Origin: Haliclona indistincta
Taxonomy: Eukaryota > Porifera > Demospongiae > Haplosclerida > Chalinidae
DNA length: 64,000 bases
NCBI GenBank assembly: GCA_964017065.1
Contig: OZ024784.1
Coordinates: forward strand, 14,737,152 to 14,801,151
Direction: 5' to 3'
The notes below the pieces were generated by a model. It ran no database searches. It saw nothing but the letters and a program-made list of their open reading frames with translations, and was not told the DNA's origin. A program made the translations under genes and the position numbers. Numbering within the stretch: position 1 is the first letter of the stretch; every line of letters starts with the position of its first letter. Positions 12,901-25,400 of this stretch are shown here, piece after piece.

Positions 12901-13997
12901 ATATCCCTTCTAAAACCTCAAGATTTACTAGAGTTGCAACTATGGGCAAAGTCTAATCATCTTGAGCCTGCTACCATAATCTAAAGTATAATGATTATAA
13001 TGTGATTGACTTACATCTGCGCTTTTGGGATTGTGTAGGCTCAGTTGTTTCTGTGAAGAGAGGTAAACAGAGCATGAGAAAGTGCTTTAAATCTAATAAA
13101 ATTTAATTGACAACTTCTCCCTAGTTTGGAATAAAAATGTATTGGGGCACAGTATGACTCACTCTGGCAAACACAGGAGATCTTCCTGGTGATTTTGTTG
13201 CTAGCAGTCTGCTTGGAGTAGGCTGTTTGTGATAACAAGAGAACTAATCAGTTTATGGTTTATGTACAACTGTTCTTTATGTACACTGTAGTACAAGCCT
13301 TACATGCAGTGTGCAAATATAGTGATGCTGCAAACCAAATTGTGGGTGTTAAGAGGTGAACTGTGAACTCACTGAGGGTGCTTGTAGTTGCTGTGTGCTT
13401 GTGCTGGCTGGTACTAGGCCAAATGACTGGGGACCCCATGGTACAAACATAGGAAGCTCTTCCTGAGCAAGCTACAAGATAGAAAACAAAAGTTGTGATC
13501 ATTGGAACTTCAAGTACATTGCAGTAACATACTGGTGAAGTTTCTTTTTGTCTTTTGCGCTTTAGAAATGCAGCCTATAAGATAATTATAGGAAATGATT
13601 AGTGTTATTTAGTTCATTTCGTTCTTACCTTAAGACCTCCATTTACCTTTCTAGATCTTGCATCTTTATTTGTAGAAGCACTGTTTGGTCTTTCTGAACT
13701 TAGTGTGCCTTCCTCCAACATCTTCAGTGCATCAACGAGGCCCAAAATGTCTGCTTCACTTCTTGATCGCTGACGATGTAACCCTTCGTGATGCTTGTTT
13801 CTCAACACTACAGGAGGAGTAGCCTCTTTTTTGTCCGGTTCTGGTTCTGGCACTGGCACTGATGTACATGCATGGTTGTTAGAAGTAACTCGAACATCAC
13901 CATTGCTGGCTACATCAACCGTTGGATAGTGAAGATTTGAAACAGTAGCAGCATGTTTCCTCATGAGAGGAGAGTATACTTTTTGATTTGTCTGCAT
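9926..13997 (-). CDS. PLA2G6-like: Ankyrin-patatin phospholipase A2, group VI type (copy A)
   Basis: Calcium-independent phospholipase A2 of the PLA2G6 group, hydrolysing the sn-2 acyl chain of phospholipids. The chosen start (ATG at 13997) gives MQTNQK; an in-frame ATG lies upstream at 14039. About eleven minus-strand exons follow: a disordered N-terminus (13997-13629), three short exons between 13600 and 13020, ankyrin exons (12660-12446, with LYGNTALHIAAQ, and about 12230 onward, with FGANVNALNQNKQTPLDLA), then the patatin domain. Catalytic features are LDGGGMKG (oxyanion hole), GTSTG (Ser nucleophile, near 11580) and YVDGGVLANNP (Asp of the dyad, near 10735). The last exon (10225-9926) matches the PLA2G6 tail (IPYYRFNP). 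It is the first of four same-strand paralogues. Exon phases agree at each patatin junction checked. Confidence 0.88.
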
Positions 13998-14823
13998 GGT
14001 ACGTTGCAGCCTGTGATTGACCAGAAAGTATAATAACATCAGTGATTGTTGAGCAAAAATGCATGTCGGCTGGGTTCACTCAACCATTTCATTTGTCTCA
14101 CGCTTAGGTGAGTAAATGAGTTCAGTTATTCACACAGGTCTCTCACTGCATACATCTTTGAAAGCTCAGGAATTTTAACTGAGATATTCTACACTAGATC
14201 ATGACACAGTTGTTGATAGGGACTAGAGACTGAAATACGAGGCTTAGGATACATGGGCTAGATATCATACAATTTCAGATACTTTGTTTGGTTATACATT
14301 CATACACATAGATACCCATACACATAAATAGCCCTTACTGCAGCCATAAGACTCGAGCAAGTGCTGCAGCAAGCTAATGCTTCTTATAAAATAGTTCGCT
14401 AGCTACTACACACACTCACCACGTTACTTTGGGTTGAAACAATTAGCAAACCAGCTCGCTGTATCTTCAAGAACAACGCTTGAGCAGTCCAGTCGAGTCT
14501 GCAAATAAATGTGAGTAAATCGGCGATGGAACGAAATAAAAACGATTATCATCGATTGCTTCATTTCCGCATACGTGTTGTACTTCCGGTACTATTTCAG
14601 ACAGCAACAACAACAGTGAGTGAGATACTACTACTACTCTCAGCAGATCTGAGCAGCTATTAACCGCTAGTTTACGTGATAAGACCCAAACGTTCAAATT
14701 CTGAATAAAAACTCTTAATTTTATTTTTTTACATGCAATGAATTGTGACTGCAGTGTTGTATTATTAACAGTAAACTGGGCATGTGAAGTAAAAATCAAC
14801 TAACATAGTTTCAAAAAGTGCTA
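13998..14823. other. Intergenic between iPLA2 copies A and B
   Basis: About 0.8 kb upstream of copy A and downstream of copy B. It probably holds the promoter or 5' UTR of copy A. Splice-like sites near 14420-14500 could mark a non-coding first exon. I see no separate gene. Confidence 0.4.
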
Positions 14824-17800
14824 TCATAATAGTCTTGCTCTTCGTTGATGACGTAGGTGAAGGAGTTTTTGTTTCTTGCTCATATCTGCAACAGTACGAA
14901 ACAGCTGGACAAGTTCGTCTATTTGCTTATCCCATTTGTTTGTAGCTTCTAATTTTGTTCGGGTCAACATTTCAATCAGCTTGTGATCATCAGTCTCTCC
15001 TGAGGCTATGACTGTTTCGAGAGTTGGACTGAATCGATAGAAAGGAATCCGCTGTTCTTTGCAACGACTCATACAATTAATCGCCACTGACTCTGAATCT
15101 AGTAGCTGTAACAGAGAGGAAGAAGAGTAATACAAACAATTTCATTGGTATGTCTAACACAGATCAATAACAGATTTAGTGTAATTATCAACGCCTACAT
15201 GTCTATGCAATAATTATGTCAGGCACAAGCATGATCACTCTGTCCCCTTTATTCAATCTAGTGTCGTCTTCTTCAACAATAAATTATGGTATGAACATTA
15301 GTATTAGCTACACAACAATGAGCTATCTATACAGTTTATAGTGCGTATGCAAACATTATGAATTCCTGAACCAGACTGTTTTAACAGTCAATACACTGCT
15401 TGCCAATACTGTCACTATGTTCAGGACACTTCTGCCAATACCTGATACTAAATTTGTATCTGCTGAACACATAAGGATATCCCATTTCCTCTATTAAGCA
15501 TGTAAGCAGTGAGTTGTGTTTTGAGAGGGCTATGTCCAAACAAGCTCACATTACAATTGTATGCATTGCTGGATATTAGCAACATAAAATGCGTAGCTCT
15601 CTCGTCTCACGCCCACTGATAGTGAACCAAACAGTCACATGCAGGAATGCACTTGTAAATATAGAGCAATGACCAACTTTGGTGTTATTTACAGACAGAA
15701 GTCAGCAACTTGCAAGACTGAACAACCTCCTCCACACTGCTGTATTACTAACAAATATTCCCAGGTGGTTATTCAAGGTTGATCACAGCCAAATCTAACC
15801 ATGTTGCATCAGATATAAACTATAAACAAAGGATATCCTCTGAATCACATGAAGCAGTAAAAGCCAAAAGGATGACACTTTCACCAAAATAGAGCTTCTT
15901 TAATGGTGAACTAGAGGAAGTAGTGGATTACAAAACAAAGCAACTCCTGGACAACAACGAACATGCGACATACACATGACAAAGTAAGCACCATTATTAT
16001 AGAATGCAAACATCAGTAAGTAGTGTTTGAATTTGATACAATTGCTTGATGAGGCAGTTCTGTGATCTTTATAGATTGTGCTATTACAGGTCAAATTAAG
16101 ATGCGATCAAGCTGTGTATAGTGAGTGTGCTTGAAGTTCTTTACCAAGTTGTGCTTAGTGCCGAGCTATGCATTTAGTGTATGCTGAGCTATGTGTTTAC
16201 ACTGGAGGTGTAGCAAGAATGCACATTCTTCTCTAAACACTAGTATTAATCAATATTAGTCTATCCAATAGTCAAATCATTGGTAGGTTACCATGCATAC
16301 TGCACCACACCGACTAGTTAGTGGGCAAGAGTTATAAATAAAGCTAACATTCCTGTGGCTTTGTGCAGTTACCATGGCTATGCAGCACAATTACATAGTA
16401 TGAATTCCAACTGCGTTATATAACACATCAGTATTGGACAACAAGTAGCAAACACCTGACATTCTTACACAATGTTCAGACCTTAAAAGTAGATTTCACA
16501 AGAACAAAATGTCTCTACAGTCAGCCATGCAACAAAATAACAAATACTTACTGCAGTTGTCAATAAGGTCATCAAATTCGTAGCACGTTTCTTGAGCATT
16601 TCGAAATTGAACCAGTGCTTGCCAAAGAATAGAAATTTGTGAGCATCAGTGTTTCCAAGACCCTCTTCTGGGTAGACACCAGTACCTACTGAGACCACAC
16701 AAGCAATATCCAACTTCTTCTTGATATCCCTGTGGTAGTTCTGTATTGCAGTGAGACCATACTCACATGGATTGTTAGCCATGACGCCACCATCTACATA
16801 GTGATCTAGCTCTGAGAAGTACATTGGAGCAGCACTTGTATAGCGAGCTACCTTCCAGACATGCTCTGTATGTTTGAAGAGGAGGTAGTGATAAGCGGGT
16901 ATGAGATAGTGTGGGAGAGGTTAAATAAGGAATGATAGTGGGTGGGTGGGCGAGTATGAACATGTAACATAGGTTGGAGGAGTGGTATGAGAACATTTAT
17001 CACATTATTGGAGAACAATGCAACAATTTGTTTCACCTTTACTGATCTGATCACGTTGTGGAGCATCAGGGTATTCAAAGCAGTTGTTGAAAAACTTTAG
17101 TTCAAGTTTTGTTGTTTTCTTGTTTACAGCAGCCACCAATACTCTGTAAACAGACAGAAAACATTTCAAGCACAGTGTACAAAACAATCACTAACTTTGG
17201 TTCTCTGACATCGCACATTCTTATTTCAGATCCCAGTGTTTCCTTCAGCAGTGATTCCAATGCCTCTGTGTTGTAGGCAAAACCAAATCGAGGACTAGCA
17301 AAGATTTGCTCCTTCAGCTTGAAGTACAACTGACGCATCTCGGGCAATGTCTTCTTAGCTAGAACCAATGAATACAACAATAATGTGAAGAAACTTAGAA
17401 AGAGAGGACATACCATATACAAGTGCTAAAGCAACAATCCCTCCAGTACTGCAGCCAATAATCCAATCAAACAGGTCAACTATTCTTCGTCCAGTCAACT
17501 GCTCAAGTCGGGCAAGTATTTCGATCTGGACAAGTCCCTTGATGCCTCCACCATCAAGAAATAGCAGTCGACTGCCTCCCTGGACTTCAAACTGAATGGG
17601 AGAAGATGAGGTGGTGCGCCAACGCTGAAGCTCAAACTGCTGTATCCCAATGGCATACTCTGTGTCGGGGTTGTCTAGCAGGTCAACTTGTCTGTACAGA
17701 ATGTTCAGGTTGAACTCGAGTTTCTGAGCAAGTGAAATTAGAGATTTTCCCTCTTCAAAATCGACCAGTTTCAAGCTCTCTGAGAGAGACAGGTGTGGCT

Positions 17801-20191
17801 CCTAAAGAGAGAAGAAAATATTACTGAGCCCAATTGATTTTAGACACTAACCTGTAGTTCAGGATAATTAGCAGAGTATGAAGCAAGGCGTGGCAGCCTA
17901 TTGACCTCCTTCTTGCCTACTCGGCTGCCAGTCTTAGCATGAAAAGACTCGAGAAGAGTACTAAGTTGGCTCTTCTGTTCTGCCTCTGGCAGGAGATCGT
18001 AGGGAGTCTGCTGGTGACGATTGATAGCATTAATGTCTGCACCAAATGCTAGGAGTGTCTTGACTGCTATTATGTCTGCTTTCTGGAAGTGAAGAACAAC
18101 AATAGTAACTAAATGAAACAGTCCGTACTGTACCATTACTGCTAAATGTAGAGCAGTGTTTCCATATAAGGCAGGTAGATCAATGTCTCCACAGCCAAAG
18201 TCACTGTGCACTAAGAGTGCTATCATCAACTCTAGCTTGTCACGTCGGTTGCTGCGAACAATAGCATGCAACGGTAGGTCTTCATTTTCATCTTTTCCCA
18301 GCATATCATATTTTCTCAGGTAGATATCTCTCACTAATGTCTGTTGAAGATGCAAATAAAGTAAACTTTCATACACCTATAAATCAACATACATCGGTGT
18401 TTCTGGGATTATGCAGTTTCAGTTTGTTCTTTTTAGGGATGAGTGTTGGACTCTGGATAGAATATTATATAGCAGCAATAGAATAGATTGAATGCATACC
18501 TCTGTTTTTTTGGTCCCATAACCCTGAATAAAGAGAAAATGTTTAAATCAGCTACTTCACATTCATATCAAATTATGTTATAATTATTGCTGATACTTTT
18601 CTGGGAACACCACTTGTCCGGGACATACCAAAGCATGGACGTCAGTGTGATCATGAAATCACTGTAGATATTCACATTCCTTGTATATTATGTATCCTAT
18701 CTCTCTAGACATAGTCCTACCTTTGGCTATATATGGTAACACTAACAAAACTAACACAAACTCTCAAGTCTTTTATTAACTTTGATCGTTTCCTATGATT
18801 AGGTAGTTGTTTTCTTACGAGCTTGACATGGTATGTTTTAGTTTGTCATAGTTTAAAGATACTTTCAAAAGAGAAATTAATGGTTTCTTTATACAACAGT
18901 ACCTCCTACATATGCATGTACCTTAACAGCAGCTGTAGCTTGATCCACTGGCATTGTTGCTGATGTTGGTGGCAGAGGACAAGTTGGTTTGCCAGCATCA
19001 CAGACCTGATAAAAATTGAATTAAATACTTCATGCAATGCAAGATTATTAGTCGTACTCGAGAAACAGGAATGGTGAAGTTGCCTCGGTTCTCAGCTGGG
19101 GACTTTTTTTGGTTTTTGATTTTGGATCCTTTGTGACTCCAGAATCTAAACTAAAGTTGAAAAGATAATTCTATGCTCTGATCTATTTTCAGTCAATGCC
19201 TTACCAGTCCCTTCTTTTCTTTTTCGGGATCACCAATTGACTCCTCAGAAAGCTCTCGTGATGGAGGTTTTGAATGGAATCCAAAGAATCCTTTCGAACC
19301 CTTTCTTCGTCCACCAATAGAGACTACATCATCTGCAGAGTCGCCCTTTCTCATCTTTTGACTTTCTTTTATCCACAGTAACTCAGACTCACTAATAGAA
19401 CGCGTGAGATGAATCCTATGCAACGCATTTGTATGCCTGACACGTTCAACAGCTGGACTTTCAGTGACATTGATTTCTGGTTGCACATCTTCTAAGTCAA
19501 AATCAAAAGCATTTTCACGAGAGATGCTTTTACGAGTGGAAGGAGGTCGGAATAGGATAATGTGGCTATCACGTCTGGTTTCACTAGGAACAGAGGGAAT
19601 CTTCTGTGGTATAAACATTGGCGATGTCTCACGACTGCGCCGTGGTGATGAGCTGTGGACGAGTGGTGAAGGTGTACGAAAAGGTGAATCGTCCCTGCTT
19701 GAAGTAAGAGTAGATGTGGAGCTACTGCCTTTGGTTGAGATGACAAACTCTTCATCACCTGTTACAGGTGTTATTGGCGATTGGCTGCTGTCTTGCCTTT
19801 CTACACCAGTGAATAGATCAGGATTCATCTCAGCTTGTTTTGGTAGCAGGAGCAAAAGATTCATACCAACCATTTGTGTTACATGCGAAGTCAGATGAGA
19901 GTCAACTGAAGATGTTCGATGAGTTGAAGTAAGCAAATTGGACAACTTTTTCTTGAGCTTCACAGGCTTATTCGCAACTTCTGGAATGCATGGTGTTGAC
20001 TGAGGCCGAGCAAGTGGACCAGGGAGAGCCAGGGTTGAGGTAGTAGGATGAGAAAATTTGCCTTGCAGTTTACGATGCTGGGTTGGTGTAATGTCTCCAG
20101 GAGTATTACCGTGATTGGTTGCAGTGGTGTTTATTGGTTGGGTATGACCATCAACGGGCCATTCCCAAGCTTGATTGAGTGGAGCTGCCAT
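14824..20191 (-). CDS. PLA2G6-like: Ankyrin-patatin phospholipase A2, group VI type (copy B)
   Basis: Second iPLA2 paralogue. The first exon (20191 to about 19203) encodes a ~330-residue Ser/Thr/Pro-rich N-terminus starting MAAPLNQAWEW, with no recognised domain. Several short exons (about 19140-18390) follow, then ankyrin repeats (LYGNTALHLAV near 18150; FGADINAINRHQQTPYDLL near 18020). The patatin domain has LDGGGIKG, GCSTG (nucleophile, near 17450) and YVDGGVMANNP (dyad Asp, near 16790). The last coding exon, from about 15105 to 14824, has IPFYRFSP and ends in basic residues. A 1.45-kb intron (about 15106-16554) separates the last two exons; nothing else is visible in it. GCSTG replaces the GTSTG of copies A and D, which still satisfies G-x-S-x-G. 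Expected to be membrane-acting and calcium-independent, like its family. Confidence 0.87.
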
Positions 20192-21124
20192 GGAGTAAAC
20201 CTAGGCAAGGAGAAGATGGTGATGAATGCTGACAGTTGAGTAAAAGAAGGACAGTTATTGGAGAAAGTATTTGGTTGTGTTATTCTAGTGAACCCAAAAT
20301 GCAAAAGTATGAGTCAACAAGGAGGTTAGTAGTCATAAGAACAGGTCTTACTCATTATTATAATTTTAATACAACATACCACTATAGTAAGATAAGGCTA
20401 AGAATGTGTACTCCGATTCACTAACCAGCTTGCTCAAGACCACGCTAACCAAACTGTTATCAATAGCCTACTACAAAGTCAGTGGCACTACTTTAAGATT
20501 GATTTACTGTTTAATGCGAAATAGCTAAAATTGGGTAAGATTGCTTTAACTTGCACAAAATAAATAAAATCATGCAGTTATTTCTATACATAACTTGTAC
20601 ACAAAGCAATCACTTGTTGACATGCACATTTCAGGCATCGCTTTGCCTGACAGCACTTGCATTCAAGCAGAAAATTACTGAAAGCTTTAGTAGGGCTTGG
20701 AGAGCCATTGCGAGATACTTACATGGCTGCAAATTAACGAGCTGTGATTATCTAATAAGGCTAGCCCCACCTGTAGGCATCTATGCTAATACTCACCCGA
20801 TGATGTCTTCTGTTGATAGAAGCTGTACAGCTGGCGTTGGATACGGATAAAACAGTTACACAACACGATAGACAGCAGCAGAGCCCGATCAGACGAGGCT
20901 TTATTATTGAGTGTGGGCGAAACTAATAAGGTTACGCCCACACAAGTAACAGCAAGCTATGATTATCAGAATTTTGCAGCATGGGGACAATCGTGGACAG
21001 CAATTTTCTGTTGGTAAAGGATCGATATTCATATTATAGTGCATCTTCAAGAACTCTTGGCTAAATCTTACGCATACTGCACTGGATCGACTGTTGGCAG
21101 TTGTAACATGAAACAGAATGAGCC
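20192..21124. promoter_or_regulatory. Divergent intergenic region, iPLA2 copy B / methyltransferase
   Basis: This 0.9-kb gap separates the minus-strand start of iPLA2 copy B (20191) from the plus-strand start of the methyltransferase (21125). It should contain both promoters. I see no gene, tRNA or clear repeat in it. A promoter role is inferred from the divergent layout alone. Confidence 0.35.
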
Positions 21125-21910
21125 ATGACGTCATATGACGCAATAGCTCAAGTTGCAGCAATGGCTTATCACGAAAGAGCAGCCCTAACGCAAAGTTGGG
21201 ACGATTGCTTTGGGTTCAGAGTGAAGCCCATAGGAGATCTCTGCCTAAAATATCTTACACTGCATCCTGACGATCTTGTAGTGGACGTTGGCGCCGGTAC
21301 GGGAAACACCACTGAACCCTTGTGGAAAGCTGGGATTCTGAAGCACCCAATCCTATGCGTCGACCCAAGTAAAGCGATGCTTGAAGGCTGTAAGCTGAGA
21401 GATGGACTAGAGCCACTGCAAGCAACTGCTCTAGAATTTTTCTCAGACACTTCTCGATTTCGCCATAACAAACTATTAGCAGTTCAGTGTGTTCATCTGT
21501 GGCCAAATCTTCGAGAGACATTCAACAATATGTTCCTCAACTCCCCTCAAAATGTTGAATGTGTCTTTGTCACAAATATTCCCAAAACACAGAGGGCATA
21601 TTGGAAAACAGCAAGAGAAAGATTTGAAGCAGCAGTGCGACCAGGAGAACCCAAGAAAGTAGAAAGGGCACTAGAAAAAGCAGGATTTAAAGTGAAAACC
21701 ACATATGAAACCATAGTCTACACACTGACCAAGGCTGCATGGCATTTTAATTTGAGTAACCGATCAACAGCTTTTCTAGCTCAGTTCTCAGATGAAGAAA
21801 TTGAACTAGGACTGAAAGAGGTTGACCAAGAATTTTTCCCAGGAGTAAATGATTCAGATATAGTTGAAATAAAGGACAATGTCGCCATCATTGTAGCTAC
21901 TAAACACTAA
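21125..21910 (+). CDS. Class I SAM-dependent methyltransferase, single exon
   Basis: An uninterrupted 261-residue frame on plus, with the start in MTSYDAIAQVAAMAYHERA. Motif I of the Rossmann methyltransferase fold is VVDVGAGTGN (residues ~53-62). An acidic residue after the second strand (CVDPSKAML) would bind the SAM ribose. The overall form (about 260 residues, an N-terminal helix before motif I, a C-terminal lid) resembles small-molecule methyltransferases of the Methyltransf_11/25 type. The substrate is unknown. Unlike every neighbour except the TLC and AspH genes, it has no intron, so retroposition or horizontal gain is possible. It separates iPLA2 copies B and C and lies on the opposite strand. 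Confidence 0.8.
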   Translation: MTSYDAIAQVAAMAYHERAALTQSWDDCFGFRVKPIGDLCLKYLTLHPDDLVVDVGAGTGNTTEPLWKAGILKHPILCVDPSKAMLEGCKLRDGLEPLQATALEFFSDTSRFRHNKLLAVQCVHLWPNLRETFNNMFLNSPQNVECVFVTNIPKTQRAYWKTARERFEAAVRPGEPKKVERALEKAGFKVKTTYETIVYTLTKAAWHFNLSNRSTAFLAQFSDEEIELGLKEVDQEFFPGVNDSDIVEIKDNVAIIVATKH

Positions 21911-22437
21911 TGTTTTAATCAGAGTCGTTTTAGTGCCCATAGCGTAAGTCTCCAAGACAATACTGCAAAGTTATAATTTATTTGAAGACATACACAAATC
22001 AGTGAGCTAAAATGAATGAGTGGTTTGAGTACAAAAAATGAGGAGTGAATAATGCTGCAGATAATATGTACATAATTCTTGAGTATGACAGCCAAACACT
22101 ATAAATAATCAGAGTGATGTTACGTTGATGTGGAATATAATACGTTGATGATGACTATGGTTGCTGGATGAATTTGTGAAGCTGTAGTATTTGGCAATTT
22201 GACTAATCGATAGTGTGAGAGATACCATGGATTTGATTCTGTGATAATGATGATGCTATTGCTGTGCGTGATGAAAACTGATGATGTGTGTGATAATGAG
22301 CTAGTTTGTGAGTTTTGTGCTTGGTGTTGTGACAGGTGCGGTGCATTCATGTGTACAAGTTGTGGTTGTGAAAAAGTTCAATGAGTGTGCTGTGATTGAG
22401 TTCTGTTGATTACGCGATTGTGTGGTTCCGAGCAGCT
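21911..22437. other. Convergent 3' region, methyltransferase / iPLA2 copy C
   Basis: About 0.5 kb between two converging stop codons (21910 plus, 22438 minus). It presumably holds both 3' UTRs. Simple TGATGA/GTGTG-rich sequence runs from about 22140 to 22330. No gene is seen. Confidence 0.45.
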
Positions 22438-25400
22438 CTAGAAAACTCCTGTGGAGAGAAAATCAGGTTTAAAGAATGTACCACTGAAAGTAACTACTAA
22501 TGCAAAATGGCTGAGACCAAGATTGGTCTAGATTAATTTGTTACTGATACACCTGTAAGTATTATAGTAATTGACTGCATAGGTATTTAGTCAACATTCC
22601 ATTTACACACTCCTGCTAGTACTAATGTGATAATGTGTGACCTGTGTGTGACCTGTGCTTGTGCAGCAGAAGTTGCACAACACACACTGACTGTGCACAT
22701 TACTTACACATGCTAACACACACATTAACATACCTGGACTGCTCAGAGCAGGTGAAGTGGAGTCACTGCTCAGAATATCGCTATCACTGAACAGTGCTCC
22801 TCGACTGGCGGTGTATCCTTCTGCTATCTTCTGAAAGCATGTTGTGAGGTCTCCCATTGGACTAGATGATGACTGGAGGTACAGTCGAGTGTGCAGGATC
22901 ATGTTGACTAGCTTGGCGGTCTTGGTCTCTCCTGAAGCAACCTCTTCTCTCAGTTGTGGACTAAACCTGAAGAAGGGTATCCCCAGCTCCCTACATCGTA
23001 CGGCACAGCTTTCAGCTACTATCTCAGATTGGACCAACTGAGAAAGAGAAAAAATGAGTAAAATTTTGAATCCCACTATAGTCAGTCACTCACCGCATGT
23101 CTGACTAGTGTAACAAAGTTGCGAATTCTCTGCAGAACTTGGTTCGGCTTTAGCCATTGTCGGTACGGTGTCACACAGGATGGTACATCAATAGAACCAA
23201 TTCTCTCAGGAGGATAAATGCCAGTGCCAATAGAAACGACAAGAGCTATCGGCAACTTTTGCTGACGAAGGTAGAAGTGGTGCTGTATCCTTGTCAGACC
23301 ATACTCACAAGGATTGTTAGCAATTATACCACCATCCACATAGTTGTTCATTTCTGAGAAGTACATTGGAGCAGCACTTGTATAGCGAGCTACCTTCCAG
23401 ACAAACTCTGTATTAGAGAAAAGAATTGTAAAACCCAACTCTGATCATGCATGTACTTATGTACTCACCATCAGAAAAATCGTCATGAAAGCAGTTATTG
23501 AAGAACCTCAGCTTGAGTTCAGTTGTCTCTTTGTCTACTGCAGCCACCAGTACTCTGATTTAATAAAAAAATATGATGAAACAGCTGGCAGGAATTGCAT
23601 GTAGTGAATGTGTGTGTATTGTTCCCCTACACGACTGTCAGCTAACACAATACTTTTGTTATTATCACTTGACTCACTTGGGTTCCTTGACATCGCCCAT
23701 TTTCTCCTGAGGTCCAAACATGTCCTGCAGCAGATTCTCCAGTGCCGCTGTGTTGTTGGTGAAGTTGAACTGTGAACTGGAAAATATATCCTCCTTCATC
23801 TTCAAGAACAACTGCCGCAGCTCTGCAAGTGACTTCTTAGCTGAGGAGAGGCAGGCGAAGGGTTATGAGTCATGTTGGTCGCTCACTCACCATATACCAA
23901 TCCCAGTGCAAGCAGTGCTCCAGTGGAACAACCAATGATAATATCAAATATATCAGTGATCTTCTGACCAGTGAGTTGCTCAATCTGACACAATATCTCG
24001 AGCTGTATCAGCCCTCTCATACCTCCTCCATCAAGACACAGAACACGACTTCCATTCTTCACTTCACTCTCGATGGAGTTCATCAGCTCAGGGTGTGCTT
24101 GCCTCGCTCTGGCTAGCTCTTGCTGCTGCAATGCAAGAGCAAGAGCCTCATCTTCTTCCAGTGAGTAGGAAGATTGTAGTCTGTCCTCGATCAGCTGCTG
24201 TAGCTCCCAAGGATCAGAACCTAGCCTGTAAGAGTATACATAGTAACTATATACCATTCAACACTTATAGATGTCTGAGAATTCAATTACATTCATCATG
24301 GAAGTTAGCTTAGAGACACACCTTTGTCTGATAGAAGGCTCTCTCTCATAACTACTGGTCAGTCTCAAGGCAGCCTCTAGCTCATTCTCTACAGGATCAG
24401 GGCTCAACTGGAAGCTCATAAATGGACTGACACGAGGGAGAACTACCGGACACTTCGGCTGAACAAACACAGCGCTGATGCCGCCCAGAGCAGCAATGAG
24501 CTCTACTATTCTGTCCTGATAGTGAGCAATAGCAATGTCCAATGGAGTCTGCTCAAAGTTATTTATTGCATTGACGTCTGCTCCAAACACAAGAATCAGC
24601 TTAACGCTAGACAAATCTCCTATCTGAATAGGGAAAGAGAAGATCATTAAAACATGGTTTTGGAACAGAAAGGGGACAAATTTGTGGTTCAGAAATGTTA
24701 TTACATGAGAGAGGACATGTACCTTGGCAGCGAAGTGCAGTGCTGTCATGTTGTGGGCATCTCGCTTGTTGATGTCTACCTTACTGTGTACTAGCAGGCA
24801 TTCTAGACAACTGTGTCTGCTGTGTATGGTCATGTGATGTACTGGTGCCTGTGCATCATTGGTAAGGTCCTGGGCGTCTGGATCACACTTCTCTTCATTG
24901 ATCAGCCTCAATATCTCCTGTGGGCAGTGAGAAGTGTGGTTAACTTGGGCAAAAATGAGTTATTGTTGCATCAGCTATAGTTATTACTGTGGAAGGGAAT
25001 AACATGTTCTGGTCAGAAGGGAGAGTGAAAATGAGCAAGATCAACAAATGGTCATGTGCACACTCTACACCAGCACATTACCACAAGAATGACCTTTTTT
25101 AAGACTACCTAGGGGAAACCCTAAGGCATTTCACAAATCACAAAACAGAGAAAGCCAACTAACTAATGTAATCTGCTTGCATCATAAGTTGTGTTTCTAA
25201 GAACAGCAGCAATGATTTATGCTACAGGGTGCTAGGGGTGCAACCCTAGAACCTACTGTTTAGTGTTTTCAATGGTCATGTTTTCAATTTTACAACTTTA
25301 ACAGCCTTTCCAGAATTCATACCAATGCGTAAACACACATAAATTCCATTCACTGGTGAATCCCAGCAGCTCTCCCTTAGTCAACCAGGCCTCATCACAG

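Noticed and set aside
19464..19898. 144-residue plus-strand frame
   Set aside because: It is antisense to the low-complexity first exon of iPLA2 copy B.
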